Of a stretch of DNA of 63,751 nt, positions 36,020 through 43,941 are shown in pieces. Both the position numbers and the translations under genes were made by a program. Under the pieces are notes generated by a model. That model had not been told where the DNA came from, made no database searches, and was given only the letters and a program-made list of their open reading frames with translations. Source of the DNA: Kurthia populi (lineage in GTDB: Bacteria; Bacillota; Bacilli; Bacillales_A; Planococcaceae); contig NZ_JBHUOR010000137.1 in assembly GCF_042686175.1 (NCBI RefSeq), positions 1 through 63,751 on the forward strand. The letters are read 5' to 3'. The first letter of the stretch is position 1. The number at the start of each line of letters is the position of its first letter.

Positions 36020-36270
36020 GCATAAAAAAAATCCCCATCAATCCTTAACATAAGGACGAGAGAACTTCGCGGTACCACCTTACTTCTAGCAACTTGCTAG
36101 CAGCTTCATTCGACATAACGGGTCGGCACCGGTTCTTGCTACTATTAGTTCACAAAAACTGCTCTGGGGCTACCTTCAAGCATCTACTCGAGGAACTTTC
36201 ACCAACCGTTCCCTCTCTAAACAAGTAGGAGTGCTCTAATCCTCCCCTTCATCGCATTGTATTTAGCTTC
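36020..36270 (-). promoter_or_regulatory. T-box leader of valS
   Basis: The conserved T-box core AAGGTGGTACCGCG lies at 36069-36081 (minus strand), followed by a hairpin and a T run at about 36028-36060 that serve as terminator and compete with the antiterminator. The upstream 150 bases hold a long stem I, where a GAAGGTAGC segment (about 36168-36176) offers a GTA valine specifier; that assignment is by eye. Uncharged tRNA-Val should stabilise the antiterminator. Confidence 0.9.
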
Positions 36271-36340
36271 AACTCATTGTATCTAATTTATTTCCCTTTT
36301 TCAAGTATTTCTGTTATGTTGGAATCAAGAGGTGATAAGC

Positions 36341-36733
36341 ATGAAACGATTTATTCATCATATTTGTATTCAGACAAATGATTATGCAGCATCGAAAAAT
36401 TTCTATGAGACACTCGGCTTCACGCTTGCCAAGGAATCGCAGGGCTTTCATTCGCGCGATTATAATAGCTGGTTGAAGATGGACCACTTTTATATCGAGC
36501 TACAAACAGCAAAGCAAGGTGAGTTACTTCGTGATTTTTCGAAGCATTCTGCCGGACCTGTGCACTTCTGTCTCTATATCGAAGACTTACAAAAAGAAGT
36601 GGCTCGCTTACAAGTGCTCGGACTACCATTTGCGAAAAAGAACGGTCAAGTACTCTATGACGTTGAAGGTAGCCATCTAGCAAAAGTTGTTGCCCCAGAA
36701 GGAACAATTATTGAATTACGTGATTCATTTTAA
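36341..36733 (+). CDS. VOC family (glyoxalase/dioxygenase-like) protein
   Basis: This 130-residue protein starts at ATG 36341 behind AGAGGTGAT. It is a single vicinal-oxygen-chelate fold: HHICIQTNDYAASKNFYETL at the start, a central HFYIELQ strand and a C-terminal GTIIELRD, so His and Glu metal ligands are available. Substrate cannot be told; members include lyases, dioxygenases and fosfomycin or bleomycin resistance proteins. In B. subtilis ysxE-spoVID fills this place between valS and hemL. Confidence 0.8.
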   Translation: MKRFIHHICIQTNDYAASKNFYETLGFTLAKESQGFHSRDYNSWLKMDHFYIELQTAKQGELLRDFSKHSAGPVHFCLYIEDLQKEVARLQVLGLPFAKKNGQVLYDVEGSHLAKVVAPEGTIIELRDSF

Positions 36734-36735
36734 AT

Positions 36736-36776
36736 AAAAGAGGACTCCGTACAAATTGTACGAAGTCCTCTTTTTT
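36736..36776. terminator. Bidirectional terminator between the VOC gene and hemL
   Basis: A long stem (AAAAGAGGACT... with AGTCCTCTTTT) including an inner CGTAC/GTACG pair ends both convergent units. Confidence 0.9.
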
Positions 36777-36780
36777 CGTC

Positions 36781-38073
36781 TTAGCGACGTAATTGTTTAA
36801 ATACTTTTTGGAATGCAGCAACCGTTTGGTCAATATGCGCTTCTGTATGAGCTGTTGACATGAAAACCCCTTCAAATTGTGATGGTGGAAGGAATACGCC
36901 TTCTTGTGCCATTAAGCCGTAGTATTCAGCGAATAAATCAAGATCCGCTGTTTTTGCTGTATCAAAGTTAATAACTTGTTCATTTGTTAAGAAGTAACCA
37001 ATCATTGAGCCTGCGCGGTTTACAGTGTGCGGAATATTGTATGTTTCTGCCGCTTCACGGAAACCTTGCTCTAAACGGTCGCCTAATTTTTCAAAGTAAG
37101 CATAGGATTCAGGTGTTAGGTGATTAATTGTTTCTAAACCAGCTGTCATCGCTAATGGATTCCCTGACAAAGTACCTGCTTGGTAAACTGGACCTGCTGG
37201 CGCAATTTGCTCCATAATGTCACGACGGCCACCGAACGCACCAACTGGTAGACCACCACCGATTACTTTGCCTAAACAAGTAAGGTCTGGTGTCACACCG
37301 TAGTAACCTTGCGCTGAGTTAAAGCCTACACGGAAGCCTGTCATTACTTCATCAAAGATTAATAATGTGCCCGCTTTCGTTGTAATATCACGTAAACCTT
37401 CTAAAAAACCAGGTAGTGGTGGCACACAGCCCATATTCCCTGCTACAGGTTCAACGATAATCGCTGCGATGTCTTCACCGTAATGTTCGAATACTAATTT
37501 AACCGATTCTAAATCATTATATGGCACCGTTAATGTATTTTGAGCAATTCCCATTGGTACCCCAGGGCTATCTGGTAAGCCAAGTGTCGCAACACCTGAG
37601 CCTGCTTTAATTAATAATGAATCACTGTGACCGTGGTAAGAACCTTCAAATTTCAAGATTTTATCGCGACCTGTGAAACCACGCGCTAGACGAATCGCTG
37701 ATAAGGTTGCCTCTGTACCAGAGTTCACCATACGCACCATTTCAACAGATGGTACACGTTTGATTACTTTTTTTGCTAATTCATTTTCAACAGCAGTTGA
37801 TGCACCAAAGCTTGTACCTTGCAACGCAACGTCTTGAATAGCTTTAATAACATTTGGTTCTGCGTGGCCTAAAATAAGCGGGCCCCATGATAATACATAG
37901 TCGATATAGTCATTGCCATCAACGTCTGTGATGATAGCGCCTTTACCATGGTCCATAACGATTGGTGCTTGGTTTACAGCTTTAAAAGCACGGACAGGTG
38001 AGTTAACGCCACCTGGCATTAAATTAACGGCTTCTTCATAAATAGCTTTTGATTTATCGAACGAACGAGTCAT
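36781..38073 (-). CDS. hemL: Glutamate-1-semialdehyde 2,1-aminomutase
   Basis: HemL isomerises glutamate-1-semialdehyde to 5-aminolevulinate, the second C5-pathway step. The 430-residue PLP enzyme has the internal-aldimine Lys in CLGKVIGGGLPVGAFGG (about 265-270), the upstream IFDEVMTGFR, and the NSGTEATLSAIRLAR phosphate-binding segment. Last gene of the hemAXCDBL operon; it starts 2 bases after hemB. Confidence 0.97.
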   Translation of the reverse strand: MTRSFDKSKAIYEEAVNLMPGGVNSPVRAFKAVNQAPIVMDHGKGAIITDVDGNDYIDYVLSWGPLILGHAEPNVIKAIQDVALQGTSFGASTAVENELAKKVIKRVPSVEMVRMVNSGTEATLSAIRLARGFTGRDKILKFEGSYHGHSDSLLIKAGSGVATLGLPDSPGVPMGIAQNTLTVPYNDLESVKLVFEHYGEDIAAIIVEPVAGNMGCVPPLPGFLEGLRDITTKAGTLLIFDEVMTGFRVGFNSAQGYYGVTPDLTCLGKVIGGGLPVGAFGGRRDIMEQIAPAGPVYQAGTLSGNPLAMTAGLETINHLTPESYAYFEKLGDRLEQGFREAAETYNIPHTVNRAGSMIGYFLTNEQVINFDTAKTADLDLFAEYYGLMAQEGVFLPPSQFEGVFMSTAHTEAHIDQTVAAFQKVFKQLRR

Positions 38074-38075
38074 GT

Positions 38076-39059
38076 TTATTTACCCTCCATAAAACGAATC
38101 GCATCTTTTGCATGATACGTAATAATTAAATCAGCGCCTGCGCGTTTCATTCCTAATAATGTTTCAAGTACTACTTGTTTTTCATCAATCCATCCATTTA
38201 GCGCAGCTGCTTTAACCATCGCATACTCACCAGATACATTGTACGCAACAACAGGTACATCATAATTATTACGCATATCGCGTACGATATCTAAATAAGC
38301 TAATGCGGGTTTAACGATTAAGAAGTCTGCACCCTCTTCAATATCAGATGTTGCTTCACGCATTGCTTCCATACGATTTGCTGGGTCCATTTGATACGTT
38401 TTACGGTCACCAAACTGTGGTGCGCCGTCTGCTGCATCGCGGAATGGTCCATAGTAAGCTGAAGCGTATTTTACTGCATAGGACATGATTGGCACATCTT
38501 CAAAGCCTGCTGCATCTAAGCCTTCGCGGATTGCTGCAACAAAGCCGTCCATCATATTTGATGGCGCGATAATGTCTGCGCCCGCTTCTGCTTGAGATAC
38601 CGCTGTTTTTGCTAATAAATCAAGAGATGGGTCATTTAATATTTTTTCATCAGCCGATACAACGCCGCAGTGACCATGAGAGGTGAATTCACATAAGCAT
38701 GTATCTGCTATAACTAAAACGTTTGGATAATTCTTTTTAATAAAGCGTGTCGCTTCTTGAACGATGCCATGATCGTGATAAGCTTGTGAGCCTGTTTCAT
38801 CTTTTTCAGCCGGTAAACCGAATAAAATAACAGCTGGAATGCCTAGCGCAACAACTTCATCCATTTCTTCACCTAAGCGGTCAATTGAAAATTGGAACAC
38901 ACCTGGCATTGAAGACACTTCATTTTTAATGTTTTCACCATCTTGAACAAAGATTGGGTAAATGAAATCTTCCTTGTGTAAATGTGTTTCTTGAACCATT
39001 TTGCGCAGTACGGCTGTTTGACGTAAGCGACGGTGGCGTTTGAATGTTAATTGTGTCAT
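38076..39059 (-). CDS. hemB: Porphobilinogen synthase (delta-aminolevulinic acid dehydratase)
   Basis: HemB joins two 5-aminolevulinates into porphobilinogen. The 327-residue protein keeps the Schiff-base lysines in SYAVKYASAYYGPFRDA (about 199) and FLIVKPALAYLD (about 252). The DTCLCEFTSHGHCG segment has the cysteines of zinc-dependent HemB. It lies 2 bases after hemD. Confidence 0.97.
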   Translation of the reverse strand: MTQLTFKRHRRLRQTAVLRKMVQETHLHKEDFIYPIFVQDGENIKNEVSSMPGVFQFSIDRLGEEMDEVVALGIPAVILFGLPAEKDETGSQAYHDHGIVQEATRFIKKNYPNVLVIADTCLCEFTSHGHCGVVSADEKILNDPSLDLLAKTAVSQAEAGADIIAPSNMMDGFVAAIREGLDAAGFEDVPIMSYAVKYASAYYGPFRDAADGAPQFGDRKTYQMDPANRMEAMREATSDIEEGADFLIVKPALAYLDIVRDMRNNYDVPVVAYNVSGEYAMVKAAALNGWIDEKQVVLETLLGMKRAGADLIITYHAKDAIRFMEGK

Positions 39060-39061
39060 GT

Positions 39062-39796
39062 TTAATTCGTTCCTTTCTGTTTGACGAGTTCATCAATTAC
39101 GGCGCGCATCGTATACGTATGAGGCATGATAATATTCATTTCTCCCGCATTTTCGAGTGCCGTTTTTGTAATATGTCCAATTGCTGCGACATGATAAGGT
39201 TTTGATGCTTTATGTGCTTCAAACACCTCGACCGCAGATGGACTGGCAAAAATAATCGTGACTCGCTCCGTTAACAGTTCATTAAGTGCTGGCATATGCC
39301 GAGCAGTCTGAACTGTGTCATACACAGTATAGCACTCTACATCACAGTTGAGACCATCGGGGATTGTAGATTTCGCTAAATTACCACGGAAAAACACACA
39401 TTTCTCCACAATTGCTGGCTGAAATTCCTTAATGAAAACATCTGCGCTATAAATGCTTGGCATAAAATCAATTGTAAAACCGATTGCGCTAAGAGCTGCT
39501 GCTGTCTTTTCTCCGACAACAGCTACCTTGCCGTGCCAATGTGCTGCTGTATAGCCGTAACGAATCAATTTTTGCTTAAAAAAACGGACAGCAGACTGAC
39601 TCGTAAAAATAAGCCACTCTGCATCCATACTTGCAATAAATTTTTCATGATCCTCTGCCGTACGCTCTACAACTTCAATGAGCGGTAGATGTACTGCTTG
39701 ACCACCGAGTTTTTGAATATACTCAGCAATCGCTTTTGTCACACTTGTCCCCGTGAGTACAAGCGTGTCGCCAGCAAGAGGATTAGTGTTGTTCAT
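39062..39796 (-). CDS. hemD: Uroporphyrinogen-III synthase
   Basis: HemD closes hydroxymethylbilane to uroporphyrinogen III with inversion of ring D. The 244-residue protein has low conservation, as is usual, but the hinge motif IFTSQSAVRFF and the C-terminal TIIFASPSAVEVF and HVAAIGHITKTAL segments are characteristic. Its start overlaps hemC by 14 bases, giving coupled translation. Confidence 0.94.
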   Translation of the reverse strand: MNNTNPLAGDTLVLTGTSVTKAIAEYIQKLGGQAVHLPLIEVVERTAEDHEKFIASMDAEWLIFTSQSAVRFFKQKLIRYGYTAAHWHGKVAVVGEKTAAALSAIGFTIDFMPSIYSADVFIKEFQPAIVEKCVFFRGNLAKSTIPDGLNCDVECYTVYDTVQTARHMPALNELLTERVTIIFASPSAVEVFEAHKASKPYHVAAIGHITKTALENAGEMNIIMPHTYTMRAVIDELVKQKGTN

Positions 39797-40718
39797 TTTG
39801 CTCAGCCTTTACGCGTTCAATTAACTCGTAAGCACCTTGCTCTGTTAAAATTTTCGCTACTGCTTTTCCTGCTTCTTCTGCATTTTTAGATGTCGCAGAA
39901 TCCTCGTAAAACTCAGAAGCATCCGGTGCCGCTACAAGACCTGTAAAATGAATCTCTTCATTTTCATACGTTGCATAGCCAGCGATTGGCACTTGGCAGC
40001 CGCCATCCATTGCTGCAAGGAAGGCGCGTTCAGCGTGTGCTGTTTCCCATGTTGCTTTGTCGGTTAATTTCGCAAGCTCTTGTAATAATTCCGTATCATC
40101 CCCACGGCACTCAATACCAAGTGAGCCCTGTGCGACTGCTGGAAGACAAATTTCTGGCTCTAAATATTCTGTAACAACATCATTTGACCAGCCTAGACGG
40201 TTTAAACCAGAGGCCGCTAAAATAATCGCATCGTACTCTTCTGTTTCAAGCTTTTGTAAACGAGTATCAACATTCCCACGAATCCATTTAATCTTTAAGT
40301 CAGGACGTGCTTTTAAAAGCTGTGAACTACGACGTAAGCTTGACGTTCCGACTACCGCTCCTTGTGGTAAGTCTGCGAATTTTACGTGACCGACAGAAAT
40401 AAATGCATCGCGTGGATCTTCACGTTTTGGAATACAACCAATGACTAAGCCTTCTGGCAATACAGCCGGCATATCTTTCATGCTGTGTACAGCAAAGTCA
40501 ATTTCTTTGTCGTATAAAGCTTGTTCGATTTCTTTTACGAATAAGCCTTTGCCGCCTACTTTAGATAATTGCACATCTAAAATGCGATCCCCTTTTGTGA
40601 CAATTTCTTTCACTTCAAATTCAAATGGCACACCTGCTTGTTTCAATTGCTCGATAAACCAATTTGTTTGAGTTAATGCTAATTTACTTCTTCTTGAACC
40701 TACGATAATTTTACGCAA
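39783..40718 (-). CDS. hemC: Hydroxymethylbilane synthase (porphobilinogen deaminase)
   Basis: HemC polymerises four porphobilinogens on a dipyrromethane cofactor. The 311-residue protein begins with IIVGSRRSKLALTQT and carries the cofactor Cys in DGGCQVPIAGYA (about 240), and HSMKDMPA. Start is TTG with AGAGAGG upstream, a weak start that may hold down expression relative to its neighbours. Confidence 0.97.
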   Translation of the reverse strand: MRKIIVGSRRSKLALTQTNWFIEQLKQAGVPFEFEVKEIVTKGDRILDVQLSKVGGKGLFVKEIEQALYDKEIDFAVHSMKDMPAVLPEGLVIGCIPKREDPRDAFISVGHVKFADLPQGAVVGTSSLRRSSQLLKARPDLKIKWIRGNVDTRLQKLETEEYDAIILAASGLNRLGWSNDVVTEYLEPEICLPAVAQGSLGIECRGDDTELLQELAKLTDKATWETAHAERAFLAAMDGGCQVPIAGYATYENEEIHFTGLVAAPDASEFYEDSATSKNAEEAGKAVAKILTEQGAYELIERVKAEQNEQH

Positions 40719-40734
40719 AATAATTCAACCTCTC

Positions 40735-41565
40735 TTAATACCAAAAATGGAATGCTGAAAAACGACTGCCCAGGAAGAAATTGATGAGTATAAATAAAAA
40801 CGCATACACATTTGCCCACGCATATTTCGTCGCATATAGCTTTCCTTTTTGGTTTCTATAAATAATAATCGAATACATAAATAATGAAATGAAAGAGCCT
40901 AGAATTTTAATATCCCAGAACTTCAAATCTGGTAATGCAATATATGCCCACATCATCCCTAAAATCAGACTGATGCCAAGCAATGGAATGCCACAATAAA
41001 TCGTGTAGCTCATACCGCTCTCTGCCTGCGCTAACGATGGTAAGCGTGAAAATTGTTTTGGCCATTTTTTACTTTTTAATACATTATGCAAAACAATATA
41101 CAACATCGCAAAAACAAAACCAATTGTAAAAGCACCATATGACATAATCGCAAACATAATATGAATCACAAGTAGTTCTGACACAAGTGTGTCACTTACA
41201 GGTGACGGTGCAAGTTCGTTTGGTGCAAATGTATGCACAACCATAAAGCAAAAACCAACGACATTAATTAAAATAACCGGTAAATCTAATTTAAATATAC
41301 AATGCATCGCAATGGAGATAGCTACAAGCAACCAAGCATAAAAATAAATGCCCTCAAATAACGTCAGTACGGGGAAGCGATGTGTTTCCCAAATATAAAG
41401 CGCTAAAAAAGCAGTTTGCAGCAACCACACAATTGAGACACCCCAAAAGGCATAACGGTATAACCGCCTGTTCTTTTTCCAATAATCAATGAAATAAAAG
41501 ACAAGGCTAATGGCATAGATGATGACCATTATTTCATGTAGCCTTGTCATCGTCATATCCGTCAT
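40735..41565 (-). CDS. hemX: HemX/CcsA-like membrane protein
   Basis: The 276-residue protein has about eight membrane helices and the cytochrome c assembly (CcsA-like) fold. HemX in B. subtilis lowers the level of HemA. The Trp-rich WWD motif of true CcsA is not evident, in line with HemX. It lies between hemA and hemC with a 94-base gap from hemA that holds a weak hairpin. Confidence 0.9.
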   Translation of the reverse strand: MTDMTMTRLHEIMVIIYAISLVFYFIDYWKKNRRLYRYAFWGVSIVWLLQTAFLALYIWETHRFPVLTLFEGIYFYAWLLVAISIAMHCIFKLDLPVILINVVGFCFMVVHTFAPNELAPSPVSDTLVSELLVIHIMFAIMSYGAFTIGFVFAMLYIVLHNVLKSKKWPKQFSRLPSLAQAESGMSYTIYCGIPLLGISLILGMMWAYIALPDLKFWDIKILGSFISLFMYSIIIYRNQKGKLYATKYAWANVYAFLFILINFFLGSRFSAFHFWY

Positions 41566-41659
41566 AAGATCTCCTTCTGCTACTTAACTAAATTGCACAA
41601 AAAAGCGCCCTCATATCTACAAGTTTAACATATAGATACGAAAACGCTCGCAAAAAGAT

Positions 41660-43015
41660 TTAATTAAATAGTAAATTTGTTTGGTCAATTGTCGCTTTAA
41701 CACAGCGTTCTTTTTCCGCTAATTGATGCTTTTCTTTTTCTAGTTCGACAGCCTCTTCAATCCCAAAAATACGCTCGAATAATGCCAATTGCTCTTTTGC
41801 ATTTGCTTCACCTGCAAGCTCTTTTGCTTGAAGAATTGGTTCTTTCAACAACTGATTGACGATTGATTTTGTATGTTTGCTCAATACTTTACGCTCGCGA
41901 TCTGTTAAATCAGGCATTTTATTTTCAATGCTCTTCATCGTTTCTTGTTGAATGATATTCGCCTTTGCACGCAATGCTGAAATGACTGGTACAACACCAA
42001 GTTGACCAACCCATTCATTAATTTCATCTAGCTCGCCATCAATCATGTTTGTAATTTGCATAGCTGCACGTTCACGCTCTGCTAAGTTCGCCTCTACGAT
42101 ACCATGTAAATCATCAATGTCGTATAAGAAAATATTTTCAAGCTCGCCTACAGTTGGATCGATATCACGTGGTACGGCGATATCTACCATAAATAGCGGT
42201 TTACCTTTACGCATACTATCCACAAATTCCATTAACTCACGGTCAATAACATAGCTCGTAGCACCTGTTGAAGTAATTAAAATATCCGCATCTAATAGCG
42301 TACATTGTAATTCCTGCATCGATTTCGCTTCACCATGGAACTTTGCTGCAAGTGATTCTGCTTTTTCAAATGTACGGTTAATAACCGTTACTTGACCGAC
42401 ACCACTGCCATATAAGTTTTCCATCGCAAGCTCGCCCATTTTACCAGCGCCTAAAATCGCGATATGTTTTTTCTTTAATGAACCGAAGATTTTTTTTGCA
42501 AGCTCTACTGCTGCATACGATACAGACACAGCATTTTCACCAATGCTTGTTTCGTCATGCGCTTTCTTCGCAAATGTCACGCTCTGTTTGAAGACATGAT
42601 TAAAAATCGTACCTGTTGTACCAATTTGTTGCGCTTCTAAAAAGCTGCTTTTTACTTGGCCTAAAATTTGTGTTTCGCCAAGTACCATCGAATCAATTCC
42701 CGCTGTCACTTTAAATAAATGATTTAGCGATGCATCGTCTTCGCGAATATATAAATGTGGTTCGAAGCTTTCCACTGGCATACGGAACCACGTAGCTAAA
42801 AATTGCTTCACAAAATGGCGACCTGTATGTACTTGGTCGACAACTGCATAGATTTCTGTGCGATTGCATGTCGATACGATTACGTTTTCTAAAATGCTTT
42901 TTTGTCCTTGTAATGCTCTCATCGCATCCGCTAACGTACCATCAGCAAACGAAAATTTTTCACGGATTTCGACGGGAGCTGTTTTATAGTTCAAGCCTAC
43001 TACTAGGGTATGCAT
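41660..43015 (-). CDS. hemA: Glutamyl-tRNA reductase
   Basis: HemA reduces glutamyl-tRNA to glutamate-1-semialdehyde with NADPH, the first and controlling step of the C5 heme pathway. I start at ATG 43015, with GAGAGGTG upstream; an earlier start eight codons up overlaps that site. The 451-residue protein has the nucleophilic Cys in STCNRTEIYA (about 50), the GAGKMGELA NADPH motif (about 188) and a C-terminal dimerisation helix. It heads the operon and its promoter carries a PerR box. Confidence 0.97.
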   Translation of the reverse strand: MHTLVVGLNYKTAPVEIREKFSFADGTLADAMRALQGQKSILENVIVSTCNRTEIYAVVDQVHTGRHFVKQFLATWFRMPVESFEPHLYIREDDASLNHLFKVTAGIDSMVLGETQILGQVKSSFLEAQQIGTTGTIFNHVFKQSVTFAKKAHDETSIGENAVSVSYAAVELAKKIFGSLKKKHIAILGAGKMGELAMENLYGSGVGQVTVINRTFEKAESLAAKFHGEAKSMQELQCTLLDADILITSTGATSYVIDRELMEFVDSMRKGKPLFMVDIAVPRDIDPTVGELENIFLYDIDDLHGIVEANLAERERAAMQITNMIDGELDEINEWVGQLGVVPVISALRAKANIIQQETMKSIENKMPDLTDRERKVLSKHTKSIVNQLLKEPILQAKELAGEANAKEQLALFERIFGIEEAVELEKEKHQLAEKERCVKATIDQTNLLFN

Positions 43016-43051
43016 GAATAATACACCTCTCACGTTCAAATTAACTTCTCT

Positions 43052-43060
43052 ATTATAGCA
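43052..43060 (-). promoter_or_regulatory. Second candidate -10 of hemA
   Basis: TGCTATAAT on the minus strand is an extended -10, but no good -35 is in place. It would be a proximal promoter inside the leader from the main hemA promoter. Confidence 0.4.
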
Positions 43061-43121
43061 TAGTCCATCTTGAGAAACTGCTTCTTTTTTTATGTCCTAT
43101 GTGCATTGTTCTATTGTTTAA

Positions 43122-43170
43122 TTATAATTATTCTAATTAAGAATATACTCGTTATCACCTAAAATTTCAA
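43122..43170 (-). promoter_or_regulatory. hemA operon promoter with PerR box
   Basis: On the minus strand TTGAAA (43165-43170) and TATATT (43142-43147) are 17 bases apart. Five bases past the -10, TTATAATTATTCTAA (43122-43136 as read on the plus strand) matches the 15-base PerR box (TTATAATTATTATAA) at 14 positions and covers the likely start site. In B. subtilis the hemAXCDBL operon is in the PerR regulon. The remainder of the 43016-43265 gap shows no gene. Confidence 0.75.
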
Positions 43171-43268
43171 CCTTATTGTCTTGAAATGAAGGGAACTTCA
43201 CGAAGCCGTCACAATTATACCTCTCTTCCCTTCACTTCCCAATTCCACTTTCAAAAAACATTTGACAA

Positions 43269-43312
43269 CAAAAAAGCAGGATGCATCCTTATTGGATACC
43301 CCTGCTCTTTGT
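43269..43312 (-). terminator. Terminator of lon-engB
   Basis: AAAGCAGG...CCTGCT with an inner GGAT/ATCC pair and a T run on the minus strand lies right after the engB stop. Confidence 0.75.
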
Positions 43313-43941
43313 TACTTTTTCATATTTGTTGTATCTAAATCAACATCTTCTAAATCTTCACCTAGATATTTTTCAATTTCTTCCCATGCTTGGTCATACC
43401 CTTTACCTGTTTCAGAAGAGAATAAGATAATTGGGTCACGTGGGTCCATATCAAGTACTTCTTTGATCACTTTTTTATTGTGTTCCCATTTCCCTTTTTT
43501 CACTTTATCCGCTTTTGTGGCAATGATAATTGTTGGGATTTCATAATGTTTTAAGAAATCATACATCATACAGTCATCATCTGTTGGTTCATGGCGCAAG
43601 TCAATGATTTGCACAACGGCTTTTAATTGACGACGCGCTGTTAAATACGTCTCAATCATTTTACCCCATGCTTCACGCTCGCTTTTTGATACTTTCGCAT
43701 AGCCATATCCTGGTACATCGACAAAAAATAATTGCTCTTCGATTTTATAGAAATTAAGCGTTTGCGTTTTACCAGGTTTCGCTGAAATACGCGCCAATGC
43801 TTTACGACCAATCATGCGGTTAATAAATGAAGATTTCCCTACATTTGAACGTCCTGCTAGCGCAAATTCTGGGTAGCCTTCCTCTGGGTACTGCTCAGGT
43901 CGAACCGCACTCATTATCATATCTACATTATGGACTTTCAT
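43312..43941 (-). CDS. engB: Ribosome biogenesis GTPase EngB/YsxC
   Basis: YsxC is an essential GTPase for 50S assembly. The 209-residue protein has G1 GRSNVGKSSF (about 31-40), G2 PGKTQTLNFY, G3 DVPGYGYAK and G4 TKADK. It begins directly at the lon stop with no gap, so translation is coupled, as lonA-ysxC is in B. subtilis. Confidence 0.97.
   Translation of the reverse strand: MKVHNVDMIMSAVRPEQYPEEGYPEFALAGRSNVGKSSFINRMIGRKALARISAKPGKTQTLNFYKIEEQLFFVDVPGYGYAKVSKSEREAWGKMIETYLTARRQLKAVVQIIDLRHEPTDDDCMMYDFLKHYEIPTIIIATKADKVKKGKWEHNKKVIKEVLDMDPRDPIILFSSETGKGYDQAWEEIEKYLGEDLEDVDLDTTNMKK

Noticed and set aside
41566..41659. Hairpin between hemA and hemX as a terminator or attenuator
   Set aside because: The stem is short (TATCTA/TAGATA with a large loop) and there is no T run; hem genes on both sides are one operon in B. 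subtilis.
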